Source of the DNA: Ga0077555 sp046154645 | GTDB taxonomy: Bacteria; Pseudomonadota; Alphaproteobacteria; Rhizobiales; Hyphomicrobiaceae | DNA length: 64,000 bases | Direction: 5' to 3' | Assembly: GCA_046154645.1 (NCBI GenBank) | Contig: JBJXDZ010000098.1 | Span: 1-64,000 of the forward strand | Shown: positions 17,096 to 25,700 of the stretch, piece after piece | Position numbering within the stretch: the stretch's first letter is position 1 | How the letters are laid out: every line of letters begins with the position of its first letter | Notes under the pieces: model-generated | What the model saw: only the letters and a program-made list of their open reading frames with translations | Told to the model about the DNA's origin: nothing | Database searches by the model: none | Position numbers and translations under genes: made by a program

Positions 17096-18193
17096 ATGAC
17101 GGGAACGGCAGTCAAGGCAACGGCAGGCGGCCTGGTGTTCGTGGCCTGCGGCATGGACTCGGGACCGGCGACACATGCCAAGCCCGGGCGACGTGATGTC
17201 GTCATCAGCGGCAAGCGGGTGCGGACGGTGGACATCCACGCGCACTGTGCGGTGCCCGAAGCACTGGCGCTGATGGGGCAGAAGCTCGGCGGGCCGGGCA
17301 TGCGCACCGACCTCGATATGGCCAGCGAGGTGGCCCTGCGCCTCAAGACAATGGATGAGCAGGCGATCGACATCCAGGCGCTGAGCATCAATCCGAACTG
17401 GTACAAGATCGGCGACCGCGATCTCGCCGCGCGCATCATCGAAATCCAGAACGAGAAGCTCGCCGAGGCCTGCGCCGCCAATCCGGAACGCTTCGTGGCC
17501 TTCGCCAGCGTGGCCCTGCAGTTTCCGGATCTGGCGGCCGAGCAGCTGGCAACTGGCGTCAAGAAATACGGCCTGCGTGGCGCAGCGATCGGCGGCAATG
17601 TCGCGGGGGCCGAGATCAGCGATCCGAAGTTCCATCCCTTCTGGGCCAAGGCCGAAGAGCTGGGCGTGCTGGTCTTCATTCACCCACAAAGTGATGGCGC
17701 GCCGGAACAACTCGGGCACCGGTTCAAGGGCAACGGTTATCTCAGCAATGTCATCGGCAATCCGCTGGAAACGACCATCGCGTTGTCGCACCTGATCTTC
17801 GAAGGCACGCTGGATCGGTTTCCGGGCCTGAAAATCTGCGCCGCACACTCCGGGGGATTCCTGCCGTCATATGTGGGCCGCTTTGATCGCGGCTGCCCGG
17901 TGCGCCCGGATCTGTGCGCGGGCGGCACGCATGGACCGATCAAGAAATTGCCGTCGGAGTATGTGCGCCAGCTTTATTACGACACCATGGTGTTCCGGCC
18001 CGAGGGCGTGCGTCATCTCGCTGCCGAAGTCGGTGTCAGCCAACTCATGATCGGCACCGACTATCCCTATCCGTGGACTGCGACCGCGGTGGAGCTGATC
18101 CTGGAGACACCGGGGCTCAGCGACGCCGACAGGATCGCCATCCTGGGTGGCACGGCCGAGAAGCTGCTGCGCATTTCCCCACGGGCATCCTGA
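17096..18193 (+). CDS. amidohydrolase family 2 (ACMSD-like) metal-dependent hydrolase
   Basis: A 365-aa TIM-barrel amidohydrolase. DIHAHC at about 46-51 gives the HxH metal site; later ligands are likely in VFIHPQSDG, CAAHSGGF and IGTDYPYP. This is the pattern of the amidohydrolase_2 family, which includes aminocarboxymuconate-semialdehyde decarboxylase and related decarboxylases/hydrolases. It lies 62 bp after PLP copy 2 and probably belongs to its operon. It ends 36 bp from the convergent flavin monooxygenase gene. The substrate is unknown. Confidence 0.88.
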   Translation: MTGTAVKATAGGLVFVACGMDSGPATHAKPGRRDVVISGKRVRTVDIHAHCAVPEALALMGQKLGGPGMRTDLDMASEVALRLKTMDEQAIDIQALSINPNWYKIGDRDLAARIIEIQNEKLAEACAANPERFVAFASVALQFPDLAAEQLATGVKKYGLRGAAIGGNVAGAEISDPKFHPFWAKAEELGVLVFIHPQSDGAPEQLGHRFKGNGYLSNVIGNPLETTIALSHLIFEGTLDRFPGLKICAAHSGGFLPSYVGRFDRGCPVRPDLCAGGTHGPIKKLPSEYVRQLYYDTMVFRPEGVRHLAAEVGVSQLMIGTDYPYPWTATAVELILETPGLSDADRIAILGGTAEKLLRISPRAS

Positions 18194-18229
18194 GCGCCGC
18201 CGTCCCAACGCCCACAGAAGCCCCGACTC

Positions 18230-19591
18230 TCAGCGCGGCCGATCAGCCGTTGTCTTCCAATCACCGATCTGCGGTCGCGCCAGCCCAAGGTGATCGCGCA
18301 GCGTGGCGCCCGTGTAGTCCTTGCGATAGATGCCGCGCTTCTGCAATTCCGGCACCACGTACTTGACGAAGTCCTCGAAGGTGCCGGGCTGATGCGTCGG
18401 CCCGATCACGAACCCGTCGCAAGCCGGCGCCGACCACCACTCCTCGATGCGGTCAGCGATCTCTTTCGGCCCGCCGACCCACGCTTCGCTCAAGAGCCCG
18501 CGCCCCGTGATCTGCATGAAGTCGCGCACCGTCGGATTTGGTTTGCCGGCCTTGACGACGCGATCACGCATGGACTGCATGCCGCTGAGGCCCGCCAGCT
18601 CGGCGTCGGAGAAGGCTTCATCCAGGCCTTTCCGTGAGAAATCGTAATTGAGCGCCTCCGACAGTAGCGACAGCTGGTCCGTTTCATTGGGCAGCTTGTC
18701 GTAGGCCGCCTTCTTGTCCTCGGCTTCGGACTTGGTCGCCGCGCAGACAGGGTAGAACAGCGCGCAGATCTTCTGGCTGTCGGGATCGCGTCCGAACGCG
18801 GCCACCTGCGCTCTCGCCTTGGCGTACTCCACCTTTGCCTGCGCCAGGCTGTGATAGACGACGAACAGCAACTCACCCCAGCGGGCCGCAAACTTCTGTC
18901 CGCGTCCACTCATGCCCGCCTGCAGCACCACGGGATGGCCCTGCACGGAGCGGGGCACGGTGAATGGTCCGCGCGAGGCCAAGTATTTGCCCTTGTAGTC
19001 GATGCGGCGAACCTTGTCGGGGTGGGCGTAGATCTTGTTGACCTTGTCCACCACGACCGCGTCGTCGTCCCAGCTGTCCCAGTGGCCGAGGACGATCTCC
19101 ATGAACTCATCGGCGCGATCGTAGCGCAGGTCATGTTCCATGTGCTCGTCGCCGCGGCCCATGTTGCGGGCCTCGTTGTCATTGACCGAAGTGACCACGT
19201 TCCAGGCAGCGCGGCCCTTGGTCATCAGATCGATCGTCTGGAACACGCGAGCGACGTGGAACGGCTCGAAATATGTCGTCGAGTAAGTGGCGCCGAGACC
19301 GAGCCGCGTCGTCACGGCCGCCATCGTCATCAGGCAGGTCACCGCGTCCATCTTCACGCAGCGAATGCCGTGCTGCACGGTATGCCCGTGATCCCCCTGG
19401 TACATATCCGGCATCGCCAATCGGTCGTCGAAGAAGCCGATGTCGAACTTGCCCGCCTCCAGTACGCGCGCGATGTGCTGATAATACTCCGGCGAAAAGC
19501 TGTCTGTTCGCGCGTCGGGATGTCTCCAGGCTGCGGGCAGCGTCGTGCAGTTCTGGGCCTGCAGGAAGGCAACGAAATGGACCTGGCGCAT
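18230..19591 (-). CDS. NtaA/SnaA/DszA-type FMN-dependent monooxygenase
   Basis: A 453-aa luciferase-like enzyme with the hallmarks of the NtaA/DmoA branch: the FVAFLQAQN start, RLGLGATYSTTYFEPFHVAR, AAWNVVTSVNDNEARN and a C-terminal WVGGPKEIADRIEEWW. These enzymes use FMNH2 from a partner reductase to oxidise C-N or C-S bonds, as in nitrilotriacetate, dibenzothiophene sulfone or dimethyl sulfide. No flavin reductase gene is in the window. It is divergent from a solute-binding protein gene, suggesting uptake and oxidation of the same compound. Confidence 0.92.
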   Translation of the reverse strand: MRQVHFVAFLQAQNCTTLPAAWRHPDARTDSFSPEYYQHIARVLEAGKFDIGFFDDRLAMPDMYQGDHGHTVQHGIRCVKMDAVTCLMTMAAVTTRLGLGATYSTTYFEPFHVARVFQTIDLMTKGRAAWNVVTSVNDNEARNMGRGDEHMEHDLRYDRADEFMEIVLGHWDSWDDDAVVVDKVNKIYAHPDKVRRIDYKGKYLASRGPFTVPRSVQGHPVVLQAGMSGRGQKFAARWGELLFVVYHSLAQAKVEYAKARAQVAAFGRDPDSQKICALFYPVCAATKSEAEDKKAAYDKLPNETDQLSLLSEALNYDFSRKGLDEAFSDAELAGLSGMQSMRDRVVKAGKPNPTVRDFMQITGRGLLSEAWVGGPKEIADRIEEWWSAPACDGFVIGPTHQPGTFEDFVKYVVPELQKRGIYRKDYTGATLRDHLGLARPQIGDWKTTADRPR

Positions 19592-19746
19592 GAAGCTCTC
19601 TTTCGTGGCGGGCGGAGTGGCAGCTGGAAGCCGGATTTGGTCGCAGGATCCCTCGGCGCGTCAACTGAAGATCGGGTGCACCAAGGCAAGTCGAGGCGAT
19701 GCTAGTTCGAGATCCAAGCCTTCGCCAGCCATAACCTCGCCACGCA

Positions 19747-19769
19747 ATGCCGGCCTGCCGTGCCGGCAT
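19747..19769. promoter_or_regulatory. perfect palindrome, candidate operator
   Basis: ATGCCGGC (19747-19754) and GCCGGCAT (19762-19769) are exact inverted repeats around a 7-nt centre. The site lies in the 279-bp gap between the divergent monooxygenase and solute-binding-protein genes, about 100 bp before the latter's ATG, where one regulator could control both. Confidence 0.45.
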
Positions 19770-19870
19770 GCGCGCCCTGCCGCGTTGCAGCATCGCCGAG
19801 GGATTGCCGTGACCGCAAAGTTCCGGCAACGTCGCCGGCGTTGTGCCTGCACAGGGAAAAGGAAGCTGCC

Positions 19871-21460
19871 ATGAGGAAGCTACTCGGCACTCTCGGACGA
19901 GCCGCGCTCTGTTGTACGGCGATGCTGGTGGCAACGCCGATTGCCAGCGCACAAACACCGAAGAAGGGCGGCATCCTCAACTTCGCCGTGGTCTCCAGCC
20001 CGCCGAGCTACGATTGCCACGCCGAAATCACCTTCGGCGCCGTGCACCCCTTGGCACCGCACTATTCGTTGCTGCTGAAGATCGATGGTGCCAACTTCCC
20101 CAAGGTTGCCGGCGATCTCGCCGAGAGCTGGACCGCGTCGCCGGATAGCATGACGTTTACGTTCCGGCTGCACAAGAACGTCAAGTTTCATGACGGCACG
20201 CCACTCACCGCCGCGGACGTGAAGGCCAGCTACGAGCGCATCATTCGTCCCCCTCAGGGTGTACTGTCCGTGCGCAAGTCCTACTACGCGGACTTCGGCG
20301 ACATCGAGACTCCGGACGACCACACCGTCGTGTTCAAGATGAAGGCACCGATTGCCGGCGTGCTTGATCTTCTGGCCTCGCCATTCAACTGCATTTACAG
20401 CGCCGCCAAGCTGAAGGCCGGCGGCAACTATCCGGCCAAAGAGGTCATGGGTTCCGGCGCCTTCCAGTTCGTCGAGCATGTGCAAGGCTCGCATTGGGTG
20501 GGCAAGCGTTTCGACGCCTACTTCAAACCGGGATTCCCCTATCTCGATGGCTTCAAGGCCTACTTCGTCAAATCGACGGCCGTCATTCCCGGCCTCCTCG
20601 GCAATCAGTTCGACGCCGAGTTTCGCTTCATCACGCCGCCCGAGCGCAACACACTGATGGAGAAGTTCGGCGACAAGGCCGTCGTCCATGAGATGCCACT
20701 GCTGGCCGGCAATATCTTCATCTTCAACACCAAGAAGAAGCCGTTCGACGACATCCGCGTACGCCAGGCCTTGTCGATGGCAGTCGATCGCTGGACCGGC
20801 GGCGAGAATATCGGCAAGATTTCATCATTACGGTTCGTCGGCGGTGTCAGCCGTCCCGGCTCGGCCATGGCGATCCCCGAAGCAGACCTCGTCAAGCTGC
20901 CGGGCTTCTCGAAGAACGCGGAAGCGGCGCGTGCCGAGGCCAAGCGACTGCTGAAGGAAGCAGGCGTGGAAAATCTGGAGTTCAAGTTCCTCAATCGCGC
21001 CGGCATCGAGAGCTATACCACGGGCGGCATTTACCTGATCGATCAATGGCGCCGCATCGGTCTCAAAGCCACTCACGAGCAACTCGAGTCGAAGCTCTAT
21101 TTCGATGCGTTCTCGACCGGTAATTTCGATGTCGGCATGGAGTTCATCTCGGACTATCTCGACGATCCCACGCAGAACTTCGTCAAGTTTCTCTCGAAGA
21201 AGCTGACCCCGCTCGGCTACTCCGGCCACGAGGACACCAAGATCGACGAGCTCTATCAGAAGCAGCAGCGCATCCTCGATCCCGTGGAGCGAACCAAGGT
21301 CGTGCGTGAGCTGGATGCCTACGTGCTGAAAACCGCCTACTCGGTGCCCTACCTGTGGACGCAGCGCATCGTCGTCATGCCGAAGAAGGTGCAAGGCTGG
21401 CACATGACGCCGACGCATTACCTCTCGCAAGACCTGGTCGGCGTCTGGCTCGATCAGTGA
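19871..21460 (+). CDS. ABC transporter substrate-binding protein (SBP_bac_5 family)
   Basis: A 529-aa extracytoplasmic binding protein of the peptide/opine/nickel (DppA/OppA) class. A signal peptide ends near IASAQTP and the family core KNVKFHDGTPLTAADVKASYERI is present. No permease or ATPase genes accompany it, so it is an orphan that must use a transporter encoded elsewhere. The start at 19871 has GGAAG in front. The next gene is a TauD-type dioxygenase, and the divergent neighbour is a flavin monooxygenase. Confidence 0.92.
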   Translation: MRKLLGTLGRAALCCTAMLVATPIASAQTPKKGGILNFAVVSSPPSYDCHAEITFGAVHPLAPHYSLLLKIDGANFPKVAGDLAESWTASPDSMTFTFRLHKNVKFHDGTPLTAADVKASYERIIRPPQGVLSVRKSYYADFGDIETPDDHTVVFKMKAPIAGVLDLLASPFNCIYSAAKLKAGGNYPAKEVMGSGAFQFVEHVQGSHWVGKRFDAYFKPGFPYLDGFKAYFVKSTAVIPGLLGNQFDAEFRFITPPERNTLMEKFGDKAVVHEMPLLAGNIFIFNTKKKPFDDIRVRQALSMAVDRWTGGENIGKISSLRFVGGVSRPGSAMAIPEADLVKLPGFSKNAEAARAEAKRLLKEAGVENLEFKFLNRAGIESYTTGGIYLIDQWRRIGLKATHEQLESKLYFDAFSTGNFDVGMEFISDYLDDPTQNFVKFLSKKLTPLGYSGHEDTKIDELYQKQQRILDPVERTKVVRELDAYVLKTAYSVPYLWTQRIVVMPKKVQGWHMTPTHYLSQDLVGVWLDQ

Positions 21461-21498
21461 CCCTGACCAGCACGCGATCCACCTGACAACGTTGTGCA

Positions 21499-21526
21499 TG
21501 CAGCGCCGCCCTGTTGCGGCGCTGCA
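21499..21526 (+). terminator. 11-bp hairpin after the binding-protein gene
   Basis: TGCAGCGCCGC (21499-21509) pairs perfectly with GCGGCGCTGCA (21516-21526) across a 6-nt loop. There is no U-run, so this may be a weak terminator or an mRNA-stabilising stem that separates expression of the binding protein from the downstream dioxygenase. Confidence 0.45.
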
Positions 21527-21578
21527 CTTATCAGGGCAAACTCGATCTCACGTTGCTTTAACGACGGAGTTCGATGTC

Positions 21579-22490
21579 ATGGCAGCACAGACCGGCGCCA
21601 AGACTGGCACGCCCAATAAACTGCAGGTGAAGCGGCGTCATCCATTGATCGGGGCCGAAGTGCGGGGCATCGACCTCGCGCAGCCGCTCGATGACACGAC
21701 CTTCGCCGAACTGCATGCCTTGTGGATGCAGCACATCCTGCTGGTGTTTCCCGATCAGCCCATCACCGACGAACAGCATATCGCCTTCGGCCGTCGCTTC
21801 GGCGAACTCGAGATCCACCCATCCCTCGCCCACCGCTCGTCGCGCAACAAGGAAATCTATCGCGTCTCGAATGTGGACGAGGCAGGCAACATCATCCCGT
21901 CCAAGGAGACGGCATGGCAGTACATCAACCTGTCATGGCTCTGGCACACGGACAGCTCGTTCCGCGAGGTGCCAAGCAAGGGTTCGATCCTGCACGGGCT
22001 GGAGACCACGAACGCCGGTGGCAATACGCTGTTTGCCAACATGTACGCCGCCTATTCCGACCTCTCGGCCGAGTTGAAGCAGCGCATCGAAGGCCGCTGG
22101 GTCATTCACGACCACGATTTCATCATCAAGCAGTCGAAAGAACTGTCGGCCAAGCAGGACAAGGGAAAGTACGACGCGCTTCCCCCCGTGCGCCATCCGC
22201 TCGTGCAACTGCACCCGGTGACGCGGCAGCGCTGCCTGTTCCTGTCGCCGCACACCATGGTCAACATCGAGGGCATGCCGGAGGCAGAGAGCCGCCGCCT
22301 GCTCGACGAGCTGATCGCGCACGCGATTCAGCCCAAGTACGTCTACAAGCACCTGTGGGCGAAGGACGACATCATCATGTGGGACAACCGCTGCACGATG
22401 CATTCGGTGGAGCCCTTCGACAACGCCAGCATCCGCCGCATCATGCATCGCGTGACGCTGGTTGGTGAAGGCAAGCCCATCCCAGCGTGA
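21579..22490 (+). CDS. TauD/TfdA-family Fe(II)/2-oxoglutarate dioxygenase
   Basis: A 303-aa dioxygenase. The iron motif WHTDSSF (H and D at about 123 and 125) and the distal MHRVTL histidine with the following arginine region are present. The family hydroxylates sulfonates, phenoxyacetates and similar small molecules using 2-oxoglutarate. A GGAG site precedes the ATG at 21579. It is downstream of the orphan binding protein and convergent with an SDR gene 51 bp away. The substrate is unknown. Confidence 0.92.
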   Translation: MAAQTGAKTGTPNKLQVKRRHPLIGAEVRGIDLAQPLDDTTFAELHALWMQHILLVFPDQPITDEQHIAFGRRFGELEIHPSLAHRSSRNKEIYRVSNVDEAGNIIPSKETAWQYINLSWLWHTDSSFREVPSKGSILHGLETTNAGGNTLFANMYAAYSDLSAELKQRIEGRWVIHDHDFIIKQSKELSAKQDKGKYDALPPVRHPLVQLHPVTRQRCLFLSPHTMVNIEGMPEAESRRLLDELIAHAIQPKYVYKHLWAKDDIIMWDNRCTMHSVEPFDNASIRRIMHRVTLVGEGKPIPA

Positions 22491-22541
22491 CCGCTCAATC
22501 GTCGACGACTGGCCTGCCGGCTCACGCGCAACGCCACGCAC

Positions 22542-23333
22542 TCACTCCTCCCAGGGCACGCCGCCGGCATAGGTGCGGTACGGCACGCCCGCCAGCCAGC
22601 CTGAATCGATCGGCAGCAGGATGCCCGTGATGGTGCGCGCCTGCTCCGACAGCAGGAACGCGATGCCGTCGGCGATATCCTTCGGTTCGGGCAGATACGG
22701 CAGCGCGTGCACGCCCATGATCTTCTTCATATCGCGCTTGCCCTCGGCCACCTTCTGGCGCAACGGCGGCGTCATAACATAGGTCGGGCCCACCGAGTTG
22801 ACGCGGATGTTGTGACGGCCAAGCTCCACCGCCAGCAACTGCGTCAGGCGCTCGACAGCGGCTTTGCCGGGATTGTAGGCCGGCAACGGTAATGGCATGC
22901 GCGAGTTGATCGAGCCAATGGTGACGATAGCACCGCGCTTCCTCGGCACCATCTTGCGCGCAAACGATTGGCACGCATGCACGGTGCCATGATAGTTCAC
23001 GTCCCACATGCGCTTGTGAAACGCCATGTCCATATCGAGCACGGACTCGGTGTTGGGGATCAAGCCTGCCGCCGTCACCGCCGCCTCGATGGGCCCGAGA
23101 TCCTTCTCGATCGCCGCAGCCGTCGCCTCCACGGCTTTTGCATCGACCACATCGCAGACGTAGAACTTCGCTGCCCGGCCGGTTGCCGCAATCGCTTTTG
23201 CGACAGCCTCGCCACCCTCTTTGTTCATGTCGACGATGGCGATGTCGTAGCCGTCATTGGCCAGGCGTTTTGCCGTAGCCTCGCCGATGCCGCTCGATCC
23301 GCCCGTGATGGCAGCAACACGCTTGGCACTCAT
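22542..23333 (-). CDS. short-chain dehydrogenase/reductase
   Basis: A 263-aa classical SDR with the TGGSSGIG cofactor motif and the YNPGK catalytic pair (YxxxK), preceded by the serine in IGSINSRM. Asp after the second strand (IVDMNKEG) suggests NAD preference. The ribosome site is GGAGGAG. It reduces or oxidises a hydroxyl/ketone group; the substrate is unknown. Confidence 0.92.
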   Translation of the reverse strand: MSAKRVAAITGGSSGIGEATAKRLANDGYDIAIVDMNKEGGEAVAKAIAATGRAAKFYVCDVVDAKAVEATAAAIEKDLGPIEAAVTAAGLIPNTESVLDMDMAFHKRMWDVNYHGTVHACQSFARKMVPRKRGAIVTIGSINSRMPLPLPAYNPGKAAVERLTQLLAVELGRHNIRVNSVGPTYVMTPPLRQKVAEGKRDMKKIMGVHALPYLPEPKDIADGIAFLLSEQARTITGILLPIDSGWLAGVPYRTYAGGVPWEE

Positions 23334-23477
23334 GATGGCACTCCTCCAGCAAGACCAGTGATCAACCGGCCACGGGTCATCCGCGGCGCGCTCACCACAA
23401 ATCTAGCCAAAAATCGCGCCATCGACCAGGGAAGCTCGGTCGACCCGGCCCAAAGTCCTGCGCGCCGGTCCGCCGCC

Positions 23478-23912
23478 TCAATCCCGGCGGCGCATCTCAT
23501 GCTCCGCGATGGCGCGGCGAATGATGGCGTCCTCGTCCATCTCCGCCACCCGCGCAGCAGGAGGGCGTGACGGACGGCTGGAAGCGGGAGGCGCGGCGGA
23601 AGGTCCCGGCGGCGGCACGGCCCGGGCCGACTTCGGCGCCGCGCCACTGCCGTAATTCGGGCTCCACGGTTCATTGGGGTCATCGGGCATGGGGCGCGGA
23701 TTGCGGGGCGCCAGTTGCGCCGGCAAGCCGTCATCTTCGATTTCGACCCGTGCCGCGACTTGCGCATCGGGAGCGCCAACGCCGGCGGGAGCACCATGGC
23801 TCGCGTGCTTGGAAGCACACCCAGCGGCAACGACAGCGAAGCCGATCACGCCAACGCGTGCGGCCAATGACAGTGTGGATCGCAGCGCAGCTGCGCGACG
23901 CAAACGAGACAT
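23478..23912 (-). CDS. proline-rich lipoprotein, unknown function
   Basis: A 144-aa protein. After a basic start and hydrophobic run the sequence VVAAGCAS gives a lipobox with cysteine, so it should be lipid-anchored. The mature part is rich in Pro and Ala (low complexity) and ends in a charged helix (EDAIIRRAIAEHEMRRRD). Start chosen at 23912; a longer frame from 23948 is possible. Confidence 0.6.
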   Translation of the reverse strand: MSRLRRAAALRSTLSLAARVGVIGFAVVAAGCASKHASHGAPAGVGAPDAQVAARVEIEDDGLPAQLAPRNPRPMPDDPNEPWSPNYGSGAAPKSARAVPPPGPSAAPPASSRPSRPPAARVAEMDEDAIIRRAIAEHEMRRRD

Positions 23913-24043
23913 GACACGACGCCTTTCACAGGGGACGCAACGGGACAAACGCGACTGGCGACACTATGCGCGCCAAGGCGTAAACATCCCCCTAATGAGC
24001 GTCAGGAAATGCAACAGCCGGAGTGCGCCATGCACCCCTTGCC

Positions 24044-24652
24044 TCATTGGGCGCGGCTGGCCATGCCGGACCTCAGAGCTGCGACGATGCTGGCAGCAAA
24101 GGCATCATCGATCATCTCAGGGTTGCCTGACAACAGCCTGTGCCAGAAGGCGCCGTAGATCAGATCGATGGTAGTCTCGACATCGAGGTCTGTGCGGAAC
24201 TGCCCAGCCGCGACACCAGCCTGCAAAGCCTCGCGGATCATTTGCCGTCGCGTCGCCACGAACACGTCGTGGAACTTGAGCCGGAAATCCGCATCGTGCT
24301 GCGCTTCGGCAATGAGGCTGCGAATGGTCTTGCCTACGGTCGGCAGTCTGGCATTGGCAAAGAAGCTTCGCAGCAGCGTTTCAAGATTGTGGAACGAGTC
24401 GGCGCCGCGCCGAACCGGAGGCAATCGCTTCAAGGCCCGCTCTGTGTAGGCTTCGAGCAGCACGTCGGCCTTGCTGTCCCACCAGCGATAGATCGACTGC
24501 TTGCCGACTTTCGCTTCCGCCGCGATCCGTTCGATCGAAATGCGACTGTAGCTTTCGGTCTCAAGCAGATTCGACGCCGTATCGAGAATGGCGATGCGGG
24601 TCGCTTCGCTGCGTGGGCGTCCCGGTGGCCGGGTGGCTGGCTGGTCGGTCAC
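24044..24652 (-). CDS. TetR-family transcriptional regulator
   Basis: A 202-aa regulator with a TetR DNA-binding domain (AILDTASNLLETESYSRI, then IAAEAKVGKQSIYRWW) and an all-helical ligand domain. I prefer the GTG at 24652, which has CGGAGAG in front and yields the usual length; the longer frame from 24757 (also GTG) adds an atypical leader. No divergent partner lies upstream; targets unknown. Confidence 0.88.
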   Translation of the reverse strand: MTDQPATRPPGRPRSEATRIAILDTASNLLETESYSRISIERIAAEAKVGKQSIYRWWDSKADVLLEAYTERALKRLPPVRRGADSFHNLETLLRSFFANARLPTVGKTIRSLIAEAQHDADFRLKFHDVFVATRRQMIREALQAGVAAGQFRTDLDVETTIDLIYGAFWHRLLSGNPEMIDDAFAASIVAALRSGMASRAQ

Positions 24653-24802
24653 GAAATCAGGCTCTCCGAGGCGGCAGAACGGCAAGCTTTCAATCGACAA
24701 CGGACAAAATACGTGTTGCCGACCATAGCAGACCACAAGCCAAGCACCTGCGACCACTCACGTGCTCGTGAACCGGATTTCAGCAGTGCGGGACCGCAGG
24801 CG

Positions 24803-25573
24803 TCAGCCGCGTTTGGTCGGCACCGGCCGGATCACACCCGGCATATCCGGGTCGACTGCCGCAATTTCCGTGATCATTTTCTTCAGGATGGCATCGGAGA
24901 ATTCCTCGTAGGACGAGGCCACGACCATGAAGGCATTGACGCCACCGATCACGTCGCTCTTGTAGTGACGATCCAGAAACGGCTCGATCGACAGGATCGG
25001 CAAGCCGTTGATGGTGATCTCCTTCGCGACAGCGTCATCGCGCGCCTCGTGCGCAGGTCGGCCGCGATTGTTCGCACCGTCACCCGATACGTCGATGACC
25101 CGGCGGCCACCTGAGAACGGGCAGGCCCCGAGGAGCGCCACGCCATGATCGATGGCCCCGCTGATCGACGTCCCCCCGCCAAACAGCTGTCGCGGACCCC
25201 GCTCAATGGCGCGCGCAAAACTCTCGGCGGTCGCCGCATCGCGCACGACGCTCCACGGCACAGCCATGGCCTGCATGTCCGGTCCCGTCCATTGCATCAT
25301 GGTGACGCCGATACCACCGGCAGCGCCGCTCTGAACGGCCTTGATGACGCGCGAATTGCGGAAAGCGGCGACGTAGCCACGCTTCTGGAGCTCGAAGCGC
25401 ACCTCATTCACACTGCCCGAAGCATCCACGGCGAGCACGAGCTTCAGATCCACAGCGGCGTCGGCCAATGCCGGTCGCGTCCCGCCAGCCGCTATGCCCG
25501 CCGCCAAACCTGCCGGGGCCAGCACCGATCGGCGGAGAATCTCACGGCGCGTGGCGAGAGCATCCTTCGACAT
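24803..25573 (-). CDS. DUF1194 protein, exported, vWA-like
   Basis: A 256-aa protein with a twin-Arg-like N-terminus (TRREILRRS then a hydrophobic run) and the DUF1194 core. LVLAVDASGSVN resembles the MIDAS DxSxS motif of von Willebrand A domains, followed by GGGTSISGAI and DVSGDGANN. The family is typical of alphaproteobacteria and its role is unknown. It stands between glnD and the TetR gene on the same strand. Confidence 0.85.
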   Translation of the reverse strand: MSKDALATRREILRRSVLAPAGLAAGIAAGGTRPALADAAVDLKLVLAVDASGSVNEVRFELQKRGYVAAFRNSRVIKAVQSGAAGGIGVTMMQWTGPDMQAMAVPWSVVRDAATAESFARAIERGPRQLFGGGTSISGAIDHGVALLGACPFSGGRRVIDVSGDGANNRGRPAHEARDDAVAKEITINGLPILSIEPFLDRHYKSDVIGGVNAFMVVASSYEEFSDAILKKMITEIAAVDPDMPGVIRPVPTKRG

Positions 25574-25700
25574 CTGCCAATTCTAAACCGGGATCGCGTG
25601 CCAGCACAATCACGGCTGCGCGATGATCTGCGACGGCAGGCTCGGCGGCTCTCGCGGCTCCAGGCGTAGGCCCACCGCCAGTCCACGGTTCGCGGTCCGC

